Source: Flavobacterium sharifuzzamanii (GTDB taxonomy: Bacteria > Bacteroidota > Bacteroidia > Flavobacteriales > Flavobacteriaceae). Taken from it: a stretch of DNA of 64,000 nucleotides. The notes beneath the pieces were generated by a model. That model saw nothing but the letters and a program-made list of their open reading frames with translations, was not told the origin of the DNA and made no database searches. The stretch spans positions 62,001-126,000 of the forward strand of contig NZ_QJGZ01000031.1 of NCBI RefSeq assembly GCF_003254585.1, written 5' to 3'. Position 1 is the stretch's first letter. Every line of letters begins with the position of its first letter. This document shows positions 27,835-35,893 of the stretch, one piece after another. The translations under genes were made by a program, and so were the position numbers.

Positions 27835-28437
27835 TTACAGACTTATTTGACAATCTATTTCATAAGGTTCTTTATGAAAACTGTATAAAATGATCTTGTG
27901 GCTGTCTACATATTTTATTGGGAGTAAATTGTCTAAATTGGCATTTTCATAAAACGAAACAAACAATGTATCATTTAACTTTTCTATTAGAATTTTCCGT
28001 CCCTCTCTATTCATTCGTTTGTTTATTTCTTGTATGTATGGAGGATCTAAATCTTCATTAAAACGTACATTTATTTTTTCCCCGTTCCAATTAAACTCAA
28101 ATTTCAAACCCTCAATTTCATTTTCTGTTAATCTTGTTTCGGTCGGATGTAGTTTTTGATAATCATTTTCGAAAATGCAATCTTCTGTAATAGATTCTTC
28201 GTTACTCAAAGAGTAACATATTTTACCTTTTTCAAAAAAACGAATCCTATTTGGATTTATAAATTGATGTTTTGTTTCGGCTAAATTTCCACTTCTATTT
28301 TCATCTTTTATTTTTAATAGAGAATCTTCGTTGCTTTTTTCAATGATAAAATAATTAATGTCATTATTGTTAAATTGAATAACATGGGGAGCTCCATAAC
28401 AATCTGGAGATTTGATATATAACCAATTCTCTTTCAT
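27835..28437 (-). CDS. Hypothetical protein, 200 aa
   Basis: I do not recognise a family. The protein is soluble with no signal peptide, rich in Asn, Glu and Ile, with a beta-rich pattern. Gene spacing is 25 bp to the GNAT gene downstream and 31 bp to a small membrane-protein gene upstream, so the run may be co-transcribed. Codon use is AT-rich like its neighbours. The complete frame with ATG and the operon-like spacing support a real gene. Confidence 0.65.
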   Translation of the reverse strand: MKENWLYIKSPDCYGAPHVIQFNNNDINYFIIEKSNEDSLLKIKDENRSGNLAETKHQFINPNRIRFFEKGKICYSLSNEESITEDCIFENDYQKLHPTETRLTENEIEGLKFEFNWNGEKINVRFNEDLDPPYIQEINKRMNREGRKILIEKLNDTLFVSFYENANLDNLLPIKYVDSHKIILYSFHKEPYEIDCQISL

Positions 28438-28468
28438 AAACTTTTCGAGGTTTATTATTAATTATATT

Positions 28469-28654
28469 TTATTTCTTTTTAGAATTTTTAATGATGTAAT
28501 AAACCGAAAATAAAAAGACAATACCATAAATGACGGCCATTGCCGGATTCTCAAATTTCAGATTTTTAAAATCAAATTGCTTAAATAAAGTTACGCCTAA
28601 AATAATGGCTACTATCCAAAAAACAAATGTAATAGGTTGGTTTTTATTTTCCAT
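28469..28654 (-). CDS. Small two-helix membrane protein, 61 aa
   Basis: Two hydrophobic helices (about 8-24, ITFVFWIVAIILGVTLF, and 36-55, PAMAVIYGIVFLFSVYYIIK) linked by a short polar stretch, ending in KNSKKK, so the C-terminus is probably cytoplasmic. No family recognised. It fits neatly between two neighbours on the same strand (31 and 40 bp), which supports it as real despite its size. Confidence 0.6.
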   Translation of the reverse strand: MENKNQPITFVFWIVAIILGVTLFKQFDFKNLKFENPAMAVIYGIVFLFSVYYIIKNSKKK

Positions 28655-28694
28655 ATTTAGATTGTTGGTTGTTAAAGATGTTTCTAGTTCAGAT

Positions 28695-29552
28695 TTATAG
28701 CTTATCCTGTTCAGCTCTTAGTAAATCAAAAATATTTTCGTTCTTGAAGTTCTCCATAAATAAATTAATTAGAGGTACAGTTGGGCTCTTTGGATATTTT
28801 TTCATGAATCGGTTAAATTCCTGAATATTTTCTGGATAAATATAGTTTTCATCTGTTGCTCTTTCCGCAGTTGGTGTATTGTCTTGACCCACAAGATAAT
28901 CCATCTGGTAATTTTTGTATTGCTCTTTTACAGATGCAATCAAATTTGAATCAGGATATTTGGTCATAAAATTTTCCCATGAAATTATTCTGTCTCCCAA
29001 ATCTTTAAAAGAGATAACAAGTCCAGCATCTGCAGAGTATAACGATTTGCTTTCTTCGCTAACTAAATATAAATAATCTTTATAATCATTTGTAACGTAG
29101 TCTTTAAAAATCTGATAGTAAAAATCATGAACGGGATCTATTTCAACATATCCTTCGCCAATTTCAGAAAACTCTAGTTGGTGCTTAGAAAGTTTTTCGC
29201 CCAAAAGCTTAACTGCTTTTTTATTGGCCTCATCTTCATAGTAGAATTTATCTAATACTCCAGCTTCTTTTTCGGCTATTTGCTGTACTAAAGCGGTATT
29301 TTCTTCAGAATATTTTTCATACAAAGCATTGGCTTCTTTATTAGAAAGTGTTTTTAATTTATGAATAACTTCATTTTTGTTTTTAGAAAATTGTTCTAAC
29401 AAGTCAGAATTTGATTGTACGGTTTGTGAAGAATTTTCAATTTTAATGCTGTCTTTTTTTGTTGTCTCTTTGTTCTGAATGTTTTTAGTGTCTGTTTGTT
29501 TGCATGAAGAAAGTAAAATTACGGAAGTAATTACTGTCAAGAGTTTTCTCAT
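28695..29552 (-). CDS. Predicted lipoprotein, 285 aa
   Basis: I start at the ATG at 29552 because it gives a perfect lipoprotein signal (MRKLLTVITSVILLSSC, Cys17); an upstream ATG at 29585 would bury it. The mature part begins with a Thr/Lys/Ser-rich linker, followed by a helical domain of about 230 residues without obvious motifs. It has segments such as WENFMTKYPDSNLIA and FNRFMKKYPKSPTVPL, which resemble repeated helical units (xFMxKYPxS). Function unknown; probably attached to the outer membrane facing the periplasm. Confidence 0.72.
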   Translation of the reverse strand: MRKLLTVITSVILLSSCKQTDTKNIQNKETTKKDSIKIENSSQTVQSNSDLLEQFSKNKNEVIHKLKTLSNKEANALYEKYSEENTALVQQIAEKEAGVLDKFYYEDEANKKAVKLLGEKLSKHQLEFSEIGEGYVEIDPVHDFYYQIFKDYVTNDYKDYLYLVSEESKSLYSADAGLVISFKDLGDRIISWENFMTKYPDSNLIASVKEQYKNYQMDYLVGQDNTPTAERATDENYIYPENIQEFNRFMKKYPKSPTVPLINLFMENFKNENIFDLLRAEQDKL

Positions 29553-29645
29553 TTTATAGATTAAGTTTTTAAATGAAAAAGACAAAAAAGATAAAATTCC
29601 TCTTTGTCCTTAATTTTTTAGAATTGATTTAGGATTTAAAGAACG

Positions 29646-30152
29646 TTAGAAAGTGTGTTTAAATTTGCTCATTCCGCTAAATTCTTTATACTCTGAATAT
29701 ATTTCAATACCAAGAAGTGTCCATTTTCTAGTTCCTCCAGCCTGATATTGAAAGGTGTTTTTCTTTTCTGTTTTATTTATAGTAATGTACTGTGTAGACC
29801 ATTCTGTACCACAAAAAAATCCAGTTCTTGGAATCAATGCTGAACGAGCATTTTCGTCATCGAAAATAACGTACAATTCGATTTTTGAAAAGAGATCATC
29901 TTCGAGAGTAGTTTTTGAAAGATAGGTATTGTAATTTGAAGATTGTTTTTCTGTTTCCCTATTTTCAAATTCAAATTTTTTATCTTTTTGTTCTTTGCTA
30001 GGCCTTGTCATAAAGGATAAAGCAAAAAAAGAAAAGAGAATGGCAACCGATAAGCTAACTTTTTTACGAATCTCTACTGCTTTTTTTGCGCTAAAAATAA
30101 GAAGCCCTAAAGACAGTACAATGTTTAGTATTCCCCAGATTAACTGTATCAT
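29646..30152 (-). CDS. Hypothetical membrane-anchored protein, 168 aa
   Basis: Two N-terminal hydrophobic segments (about 2-20 and 33-48) are followed by a polar, beta-rich C-terminal domain with a GTEWSTQYITI segment. No family recognised. It has its own -7 box (TACTTTTG on the minus strand) about 20 nt before the ATG and probably starts the minus-strand transcript that includes the lipoprotein gene. Confidence 0.62.
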   Translation of the reverse strand: MIQLIWGILNIVLSLGLLIFSAKKAVEIRKKVSLSVAILFSFFALSFMTRPSKEQKDKKFEFENRETEKQSSNYNTYLSKTTLEDDLFSKIELYVIFDDENARSALIPRTGFFCGTEWSTQYITINKTEKKNTFQYQAGGTRKWTLLGIEIYSEYKEFSGMSKFKHTF

Positions 30153-30171
30153 GATTTTATTTTTGGTATAT

Positions 30172-30179
30172 CAAAAGTA
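30172..30179 (-). promoter_or_regulatory. -7 box for the 168-aa membrane protein gene
   Basis: Minus-strand TACTTTTG matches TAnnTTTG, 19 nt upstream of the start codon. Confidence 0.45.
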
Positions 30180-30251
30180 CATTATATTTTAAAAATAAGA
30201 GAATACTTATGTTTAATTGTTCTTCAATATTGTAATATTATTTTGAATGAT

Positions 30252-30716
30252 TTATTTCCTAGAAAACAAATTCTCAACAACCCAAGCAGGACCGATCAAC
30301 AAAAACTGAAGATCTTTTAAGAAAGAAGGTTTTTTGCCTTCAATATTATGCCCGTAAAATTGTCCGATCCAAGCAATAACAAAAACTCCTATTGAAAATG
30401 CCCAAAGCGGAACAACTTGTCCAATAAAATAATTTAAGATTAAACAGATTCCCGAGAACAAAGCAATTTTAATAGCCATTGCAACCGATAATCTAATGTA
30501 GAAAACCAATACAAAAAGCAGAACCACAAAAGCCCAGTTTTCGATAATAGGCAAATTTAGGTTTAAAGTATTGGCAATAATCCCGCTCGGAATACTCATT
30601 AACAAGCCTACGATAGAAAAGAAAATTGCTGGCACACAAATGTAATGTATTGCCTTGTTTGTTGGGTTCTGATGACTTACGGCATATTCTGCAAACCATT
30701 GATCTAATGTTCTCAT
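30252..30716 (-). CDS. DUF962/Mpo1-like integral membrane protein
   Basis: 154 aa with about four membrane helices. The N-terminal signature WFAEYAVSHQNPTNKAIHYICVP (key residues H15, N17-P18, H24) and the C-terminal GQFYGHNIEGKKPS match the Mpo1/YGL010w family. The yeast member is an Fe(II)-dependent dioxygenase of 2-hydroxy fatty acids, with His ligands in these same places. The bacterial role is not established, but lipid alpha-oxidation is a reasonable inference. A duplicated fragment of the DUF2199 gene lies 42 bp upstream. Confidence 0.85.
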   Translation of the reverse strand: MRTLDQWFAEYAVSHQNPTNKAIHYICVPAIFFSIVGLLMSIPSGIIANTLNLNLPIIENWAFVVLLFVLVFYIRLSVAMAIKIALFSGICLILNYFIGQVVPLWAFSIGVFVIAWIGQFYGHNIEGKKPSFLKDLQFLLIGPAWVVENLFSRK

Positions 30717-30757
30717 TTTTGTGGTTTTAAGGTTAGATGCGTAAATCTAGTAAAATT

Positions 30758-30799
30758 TCTTTTAGCTTTTACCGTGCTGTATTTTCATTATTTCGTCTA
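30758..30799. repeat. 42-bp direct repeat, copy 1 (fragment of the DUF2199 gene end)
   Basis: This stretch is identical over 42 bp to 31640-31681. It reproduces, on the minus strand, the last codons and stop of the DUF2199 gene (DEIMKIQHGKS). The two copies flank the 252-aa gene. Confidence 0.9.
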
Positions 30800-30854
30800 A
30801 AATAAAATTTAAATGATTATTTTTTGTAATTTTATTCTTTCAAAAAAAAGAATA

Positions 30855-31613
30855 ATGTATAAAGATGGATTTAAAGATTACTGTTATATTTATGGTTATT
30901 CCAGTGATATTTCAGTATGGATTAAAAAATCAATTGAATTGTTTTCAGAAATTGGTTTTATACTCAAAAGTGTAAGTTACGACATAAATTATGAAAGATT
31001 TGAAAGGAAGAGCCTTAACAAATTTCTTAATGAATTTGATTTAGATAATGAGGCGTCTGTAGAAAAATTATATTCATTCACAATCTTTTATGGTAAAAAC
31101 TTAAAATACCCAGATTCATGGAGTTATGGAGTTAGATTTGATAAACCAAGTAGTTCATTACAAATTTTTTTTGATAAAAGTGTTGAAAATAGTGCTGAAA
31201 TTATTTTAAAAATCTTGCAAAGCTATTTAGAAGATAAAATAATAAATTTTGGTTATTTTTCTTTAGAATCTCCTGCGGGTCGTGAAACCTCATTAAACCT
31301 TTATAAGGAAGATAATCATTCCTGGTGGCTTGCATTAAATCCAAGAAATAGACAGATATTATATAATTCTTCTCCAAAATTGAGACATATTTACCCTTGT
31401 AATATTATCAATCGTGATTTTTATTATTACAAAGAGAAAGAATTTTCTTTTAAGGAATGGATTAAGGATTCTGAAAATGGTACTTTAAAAAAAATTGGAA
31501 GTGAAAATTGGTTGTGGACCGTTCCTCATAATCGATTACATGAAATTGGAAAGTTGTTTTATGAAAAAAATCTTTTACTTGGAGTTAAGGATACGGCTTT
31601 CAATCTAATTTAA
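30855..31613 (+). CDS. Orphan protein, 252 aa, between 42-bp direct repeats
   Basis: I do not recognise the family. I start at the ATG at 30855 (MYKDGFKDYCYIYGYSS), though an upstream ATG at 30813 is in frame. The protein is soluble, rich in Tyr, Phe, Lys and Trp, with a beta-rich middle (YGVRFDKPSSSLQIFFDKS) and a C-terminal helix. Overall it recalls small immunity-type proteins, but no motif proves it. It is the only plus-strand gene in a minus-strand stretch and lies between two perfect 42-bp direct repeats, which suggests recent insertion. Confidence 0.65.
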   Translation: MYKDGFKDYCYIYGYSSDISVWIKKSIELFSEIGFILKSVSYDINYERFERKSLNKFLNEFDLDNEASVEKLYSFTIFYGKNLKYPDSWSYGVRFDKPSSSLQIFFDKSVENSAEIILKILQSYLEDKIINFGYFSLESPAGRETSLNLYKEDNHSWWLALNPRNRQILYNSSPKLRHIYPCNIINRDFYYYKEKEFSFKEWIKDSENGTLKKIGSENWLWTVPHNRLHEIGKLFYEKNLLLGVKDTAFNLI

Positions 31614-31639
31614 ATATGAATTTTGGATCAATTATAACC

Positions 31640-31681
31640 TCTTTTAGCTTTTACCGTGCTGTATTTTCATTATTTCGTCTA
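31640..31681. repeat. 42-bp direct repeat, copy 2
   Basis: Identical to 30758-30799. This copy is the genuine 3' end of the DUF2199 gene plus four bases. Confidence 0.9.
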
Positions 31682-32159
31682 CAATCGAAATGGCTTTTTC
31701 CAATGTAATTCCGTTTTCTTGATCTAAGGTTAAAGGGTGATTTTCTTCGATCATTTTTATTTCAGGAATTAATCCTAAACCTTGTTCAATGGCGATTGAT
31801 TTTAGAGATATGGTTTTGCCGTAAGTGGGAACATCAGTTTGCATCCAGCCAAAATAAGGTTCTTGGTGAATTCTATTTGGATCTTCCCATAAATCCATTC
31901 GAAGACAAAAATTATCTTCGCTTATCGTTGTCCAGACATTAAAAACCAAATCTTCATGATAATCGATTATCGGAATTGTCAATCTCCCGCGATGAAAAAA
32001 ATGTTCTTCGTCTACGTAACACCAACTTCCTCCATATTCAATTCGTTTCTCTCTTTCTTCTGGCGGAATAGCAAAATAATAAGCAGGAAATTCGTTGCCA
32101 AAACATAAAGGCATTTCATCAAAAACTTCTCCGCAGCAAGAACATTTGTAGATATACAT
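31644..32159 (-). CDS. DUF2199 protein
   Basis: 171-aa soluble protein. N-terminal CSCCGEVFDEMPLCFG carries closely spaced cysteines typical of the DUF2199 family. The central segments GSWCYVDEEHFFHRGRLTIPI and FGWMQTDVPTYGKT (read in parts) also fit it. Function unknown. It lies two bases behind the DUF3754 gene on the same strand, so the two are co-transcribed. Its last 38 bases are duplicated at 30758. Confidence 0.85.
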   Translation of the reverse strand: MYIYKCSCCGEVFDEMPLCFGNEFPAYYFAIPPEEREKRIEYGGSWCYVDEEHFFHRGRLTIPIIDYHEDLVFNVWTTISEDNFCLRMDLWEDPNRIHQEPYFGWMQTDVPTYGKTISLKSIAIEQGLGLIPEIKMIEENHPLTLDQENGITLEKAISIVDEIMKIQHGKS

Positions 32160-32161
32160 TT

Positions 32162-33409
32162 TTAATTATTTAGAGCATCTGCTTTCTGGTTATACTGAAA
32201 AACATTATCCCAAAGTTCATCAATGGCAATAAGTGCTTCATTTAGCGGAATCACATCCCATTTACCATTAGTTTCTAATCCTAAACCAATGCTTTTTAAT
32301 TTTAATAAAGCATCATTTACGTCAAAATCTAAATCGGTATTTAGTTTGGTTTTAAACCAAGATTCAATTTGATTGTCTAGTTCTTCGGCTGTTAAAGAAT
32401 TTTCACTTTCGTGTAAAAAAGTATAAGCCAGAATGGTTTCTTTTAAAGCTTCCTCTTCAGAAGAATTTAATAAAGAATAAAACGCGCCGCTATTGTTGCC
32501 AACATTCTTAAAATATAAACTATCAGAAAGTGTCTTAGAATATCTGATTTTCTTATTTATGAAGTTATTGTATTGACGGAAACAATATGCTCCTAAAAAT
32601 CCTAGAGCAATTAAGCCTTGATTTAAGGAAGTTTTACTGTTTAATAGATCGATGGTTTCGCCAGTCTGATAAGCTTCATACATATTTATCAGGGCTGGAA
32701 TCACCTTGGCACTTAATAACGAAAGCCCACCAAAAACACCTGGAACCCAAAGCAGCAATTTATCTCTGAGAGACATTTTCGGAATAGCGTTCGGGAAAAT
32801 GGTTTCAAGGTCGTTTTTAGGAACACGTTTAAAGATTTTTAATGCAATAGAGCCTGGATCGATTGGCATTTTACCTAATTTGACTTTCTTTTCTTTCAGG
32901 TAATCTGCTTCGCTGTAATTAAGATAAATAAGCACTCGATCATAATATTCAATTTCGACTTCTTTGGTCCAGAAAAAGTATTTTTTGACCTTTTCTTTCG
33001 CTTTATGATGTCCGCGTGCATAGAGTTCGAAATCTTTAAAAGCATTAAAATCAATAGAAAGGTTTAACCCGATCAAATCAGATTCATTAAAGGCGTCGTT
33101 TAAAGCTTTCTGATTAATTCTGTAGTAATTGCCACGTTCGAGAACTTTCAGCAGTGTTTCTTTAAAAATTGGGAAATTGCTTTTATTTATAAACTGTTCG
33201 CGTTCTTTTTCGCTTAAATCTGGATCGTAGAGTGCGTAATGCTGTTTTAGATTTCGGTTAAGGTTAAAAGATTCGTAATGATAATAGTGTTCGATAATTT
33301 CGAACAGCTTCTTAAAATCATCAACCTTTTGCGGATTTTCAGAAAAAGCGGAAATTTGCTGTTCCAGTAAAAATTCTTTGTTAAACGGAATATAATGTTC
33401 TCTAGTCAT
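32162..33409 (-). CDS. DUF3754 (TMEM143-like) membrane protein
   Basis: 415 aa. N-terminal soluble region (1-215) begins with REHYIPFNKEFLLEQQ; a membrane hairpin follows (about 219-245 and 262-280). The C-terminal region (about 310-400) starts with LKETILAYTFLHESEN and has a winged-helix-like pattern. This layout fits the DUF3754/TMEM143 family, known from bacteria and mitochondria, function unknown. It is first gene of a two-gene operon with DUF2199. Its promoter's -33 element overlaps the repeat-rich flank at 33467. Confidence 0.8.
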   Translation of the reverse strand: MTREHYIPFNKEFLLEQQISAFSENPQKVDDFKKLFEIIEHYYHYESFNLNRNLKQHYALYDPDLSEKEREQFINKSNFPIFKETLLKVLERGNYYRINQKALNDAFNESDLIGLNLSIDFNAFKDFELYARGHHKAKEKVKKYFFWTKEVEIEYYDRVLIYLNYSEADYLKEKKVKLGKMPIDPGSIALKIFKRVPKNDLETIFPNAIPKMSLRDKLLLWVPGVFGGLSLLSAKVIPALINMYEAYQTGETIDLLNSKTSLNQGLIALGFLGAYCFRQYNNFINKKIRYSKTLSDSLYFKNVGNNSGAFYSLLNSSEEEALKETILAYTFLHESENSLTAEELDNQIESWFKTKLNTDLDFDVNDALLKLKSIGLGLETNGKWDVIPLNEALIAIDELWDNVFQYNQKADALNN

Positions 33410-33440
33410 TCGGACTTAATTTCGTGGCTTTTACAGAATG

Positions 33441-33470
33441 CAAAAATACTGCTTTTTTCTTAGGTGCAAA
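33441..33470 (-). promoter_or_regulatory. Promoter of the DUF3754-DUF2199 operon
   Basis: Minus-strand TTTG (33470-33467) and TATTTTTG (33448-33441) are separated by 18 bp, matching the Bacteroidota TTG-N17-23-TAnnTTTG consensus. Confidence 0.65.
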
Positions 33471-33498
33471 GGAGCAGAGGTACAAAGAAACAGAGGTT

Positions 33499-33529
33499 TG
33501 TCATCCTGAGAAACGAAGGATCACACAAG
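33499..33529. repeat. R1: single arm of the GTCATCCTGAG repeat
   Basis: Contains GTCATCCTGAGAAACGAAGG and ATCACA, then diverges; the right arm is missing. Confidence 0.8.
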
Positions 33530-33572
33530 AAACTCCGTAAAGATAATGAGATAGCAATTTTCTCATGGTTTT

Positions 33573-33670
33573 GTCATCCTGAGGAACGAAGGATCACAGA
33601 AGTAGCTCCGCATAGAGAGTCTCCAAACTTTGTCGATTCCCGAGTGTGATCCTTCGTTCCTAAGGATGAC
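33573..33670. repeat. R2: complete 98-bp GTCATCCTGAGG palindromic unit
   Basis: The left arm 33573-33598 and the right arm 33645-33670 are 26-bp inverted repeats with one mismatch. The ~46-nt loop contains AGTCTCCAAACTTTGTCGAT, also found in R3 and R4. It lies 43 bp upstream of the GIY-YIG gene. Confidence 0.92.
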
Positions 33671-33713
33671 AAGATTGCTTAGTATATAAAAATAATGTAT
33701 TTTCGTACAAAAA

Positions 33714-34031
33714 ATGTTCAATCCACAAAAAGGGTATCACACTTATTACATCTACATTATTACAAATAGACATCGTTCAACATTTTACATCGGTGTGACT
33801 CAAAATTTAAAAGTAAGGCTAAAGCAACATAAAGAAAATATTGAGAATAATAATAAAACGTTTGCATCTAAATACGGAATAGAGTTTTTGGTTTATTATG
33901 AAAAATTCATCTGGATTCAAGAAGCAATTGCAAGAGAAAAGGAATTGAAAGGGTGGATTAGGGCTAAGAAAATTGATTTGATAAAAGAATTTAATCCAAC
34001 TTTTGAATTTCTAAATCATCATTTTGAATAA
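33714..34031 (+). CDS. GIY-YIG nuclease-domain protein
   Basis: 105-aa single-domain protein. The signature appears as YYIYIITN (11-18) and FYIGVTQNLKVRLKQH (24-39). Tyr25, Gly27 and Arg35 are in place, and the catalytic Glu candidate is in IAREKELKGW (Glu75). This is the small URI/UPF0213-like class, close to the catalytic half of UvrC and homing enzymes, with no DNA-binding domain. A -7-like TATTTTCG (33698-33705) precedes the ATG. Complete copies of one palindromic repeat lie on both sides (R2 left; R3 and R4 right), suggesting that the gene and repeats belong to one element. Confidence 0.9.
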   Translation: MFNPQKGYHTYYIYIITNRHRSTFYIGVTQNLKVRLKQHKENIENNNKTFASKYGIEFLVYYEKFIWIQEAIAREKELKGWIRAKKIDLIKEFNPTFEFLNHHFE

Positions 34032-34043
34032 TGCGTTCAGTTT

Positions 34044-34142
34044 GTCATCTTGACGTAAGGAAAGATCACACAGGCAGCTCCACATAGAAAGTCTCCAAAC
34101 TTTGTCGATTCCTGAGTGTGATCCTTCGTTCCTCAGGATGAC
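34044..34142. repeat. R3: palindromic unit downstream of GIY-YIG
   Basis: Same family and orientation as R2. The left arm is degenerate (GTCATCTTGACG...), the right arm 34117-34142 is intact, and the loop is nearly identical. It begins 13 bp after the GIY-YIG stop. Confidence 0.9.
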
Positions 34143-34182
34143 AGAATAATGTGGGTGTTCTTTGTTAAAGACTATTAGTTTT

Positions 34183-34281
34183 GTCATCCTGACGCAAGGA
34201 AGGATCACACAAGCAGCTCCACATAGAAAGTCTCCAAACTTTGTCGATTCTCGAGTGTGATCCTTCGTTCCTCAGGATGAC
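34183..34281. repeat. R4: palindromic unit in tandem with R3
   Basis: 99 bp, left arm GTCATCCTGACGCAAGG..., right arm 34256-34281, same loop. R3 and R4 are separated by 40 bp. Confidence 0.9.
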
Positions 34282-34576
34282 AAACAAAAAAAACTTTGCG
34301 AACTTTGTGTTATCCTTTGCGCTCTTTGCGGTAAAAAAACGGTCAGATAGATAAACAAAAAAAGTGAAATTTCTAATCGGTACCAGCGATTTGAAATTCC
34401 ACTTTCTGTTCCAAAAAAAAAGTGACAAAAAATTAAAAAGCTCTCTATATAGAAAACCTTGCCTAAACTAAAAAAATTATTCAGAACAATATTAGCTTAA
34501 AATTAAGTGATGACTACGGGTATTTATACCTGTTTTTGTAAACGGTCAAAGATTTTGAGTAGTTGGGATGCAAAGG
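34282..34576 (-). terminator. Gene-free gap with a minus-strand hairpin (34361-34405)
   Basis: AAAGTGGAATTTC pairs with GAAATTTCACTTT on the minus strand, with an inner AATCG/CGATT extension and a T-run. It may end the transcript of the gene at 34577. The rest is AT-rich, with CTTTGCG-type short repeats near 34300-34330 and no gene. Confidence 0.45.
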
Positions 34577-35041
34577 TTATTGTAATGCCGATTTCTTTAA
34601 TTCTATTACACCTTGAATATATTTTATTAATTCTTCTTTGGTAACGGCAAAAGGAGCTTTTTCTGCCTCAAATTCCAAATATAAATTAGCAATGCTTTCG
34701 GCATCGAGATTTTGAGTGAGGTAATGGTGCTCTGCGTATTGTATAAGATGATCTACAAAAAGTTCACGCTGTTTTCCTTTTTCAATGGTTTCGAGATCGC
34801 CTTCTTTTATTTTTTCGATTACTGATTCTGGCAAATCTATTGTGAGATACATGCAGTCAACAGAAACTTTCGAAAGCATTTCTTTGGGGACTCTTCCTGT
34901 TGCATCGCAGTACGCGCATGGCGCAGGACTCCATTTTAATTGACGATTTAAACGGCGGATATCATCCCAATCAACAAATCTTTTTCCAAGACATCTCGGA
35001 CATTTTGTATCGGATCTTCTAAAAAAATTAAAAATGTTCAT
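34577..35041 (-). CDS. Hypothetical zinc-ribbon-like protein, 154 aa
   Basis: Family not recognised. Near the N-terminus two CxxC pairs, CPRCLGKRF (about 14-22) and CAYCDATGRVP (about 42-52), resemble the CxxCxG units of DnaJ and would bind one zinc ion. The remaining ~100 residues are helical and acidic. There is no signal peptide. No neighbour is clearly co-transcribed: repeats lie downstream and a promoter-like gap upstream. Confidence 0.68.
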   Translation of the reverse strand: MNIFNFFRRSDTKCPRCLGKRFVDWDDIRRLNRQLKWSPAPCAYCDATGRVPKEMLSKVSVDCMYLTIDLPESVIEKIKEGDLETIEKGKQRELFVDHLIQYAEHHYLTQNLDAESIANLYLEFEAEKAPFAVTKEELIKYIQGVIELKKSALQ

Positions 35042-35373
35042 TGGTTCGTAAGTAGCTTAATGGTTTGGTTGGCGCGAATTTAAATAATTAAGTAAGAAAA
35101 GTTTCTTAGTTTGCTATTTTTTTTAAGAAAAGAATTAACAAAATCTCAATTTTGAATAGCTGCTATAGATTTAAAACAAATAAAAATAATTGTTGCCAAA
35201 ATTTGAAACCTCAGTAATTACCTGCTATGCATGATTTTATTTTGGCATTAGATTTAGCGCAAAAGGAAATAACCAATGCTTTTTTAGTTGTGAGAAAAAC
35301 GATACTTTTGTTTGCTAGAAAGGTGTTTTTATTGAAACAAAAAACTTTGAAGAATTTTAAATATCTTTGAATT
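35042..35373 (+). promoter_or_regulatory. Gap with -7 box of the XRE regulator gene
   Basis: The only feature I see is TATCTTTG (35362-35369), an exact TAnnTTTG match ending four bases before the ATG at 35374. It predicts a transcript that starts at or beside the start codon. The remainder is AT-rich and unassigned. Confidence 0.5.
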
Positions 35374-35784
35374 ATGAGCACAGCAACAAAACCAAAACAT
35401 ATCGGCAGAAATATCAGCCGAATTAGAGAGCTTAGAGGTATGAAACAAGAAGCGCTTGCTATTTCTATTGGAGTAAGCCAGCAATCTGTTTCTAATATTG
35501 AGGGAAGTGAAACCATCGATGAGGAAAGATTAAATAAAATTGCTGAAGTTTTAGGCGTTTCTGCAGAGACTATCAAGAATTTTAGTGATGAAGCCGTTTT
35601 TAATATTATTGGCAATACAGTTACTAATCACGATAATTCTGCTTTATTTCAATTTCACCCAACATTCAATCCAATCGAAAAGTTGATTGAATCTTATGAT
35701 GAAAATAAGAAACTTTATGAGCGTTTATTAGAATCTGAAAAAGAGAAGATTTCTTATTTGGAAAAGTTGCTTAAAGAGAAATAG
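35374..35784 (+). CDS. XRE-family helix-turn-helix regulator
   Basis: 136 aa. An N-terminal XRE/Cro-type HTH (about 10-68) includes RIRELRGMKQEALAISIGVS and QQSVSNIEGSE, the recognition helix region. A helical C-terminal part (about 100-136, YDENKKLYERLLESEKEKIS) is a probable coiled coil for dimerisation. Targets unknown. A frame on the opposite strand (35211-35615) is its shadow. It has a strong -7 box and a bidirectional terminator, so it stands alone. Confidence 0.9.
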   Translation: MSTATKPKHIGRNISRIRELRGMKQEALAISIGVSQQSVSNIEGSETIDEERLNKIAEVLGVSAETIKNFSDEAVFNIIGNTVTNHDNSALFQFHPTFNPIEKLIESYDENKKLYERLLESEKEKISYLEKLLKEK

Positions 35785-35810
35785 GATTTTATAAAATATT
35801 ATAAAAATGG

Positions 35811-35844
35811 AAAAAGAGACTTTTGTGAGAAAGTCTCTTTTTTT
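35811..35844. terminator. Bidirectional terminator between XRE gene and convergent 128-aa gene
   Basis: AAAAGAGACTTT (35812-35823) pairs with AAAGTCTCTTTT (35830-35841), with A and T tracts on both sides. Confidence 0.8.
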
Positions 35845-35893
35845 GTTTCTTATTTTCAGGACTTTCTTGCGAACAGTAGCAAGAGAAAAATCT

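Noticed and set aside
33464-33649. Open frame of 61 codons in the repeat region
   Set aside because: It is read through the R1 and R2 palindromes; similar frames appear in every copy of the repeat. No independent sign of coding.
33499-34281. Possible CRISPR array
   Set aside because: The units are palindromic ~99-bp blocks with conserved loops and irregular spacing, with a gene between them and no cas genes.
34011-34428. Minus-strand frames across R3 and R4
   Set aside because: They share the peptide produced by the repeat (VILRNEGSH...) and exist only because the repeat lacks stops.
35211-35615. Minus-strand frame of 134 codons
   Set aside because: It overlaps the XRE regulator gene, which has a clear domain and promoter; the opposite frame has none.
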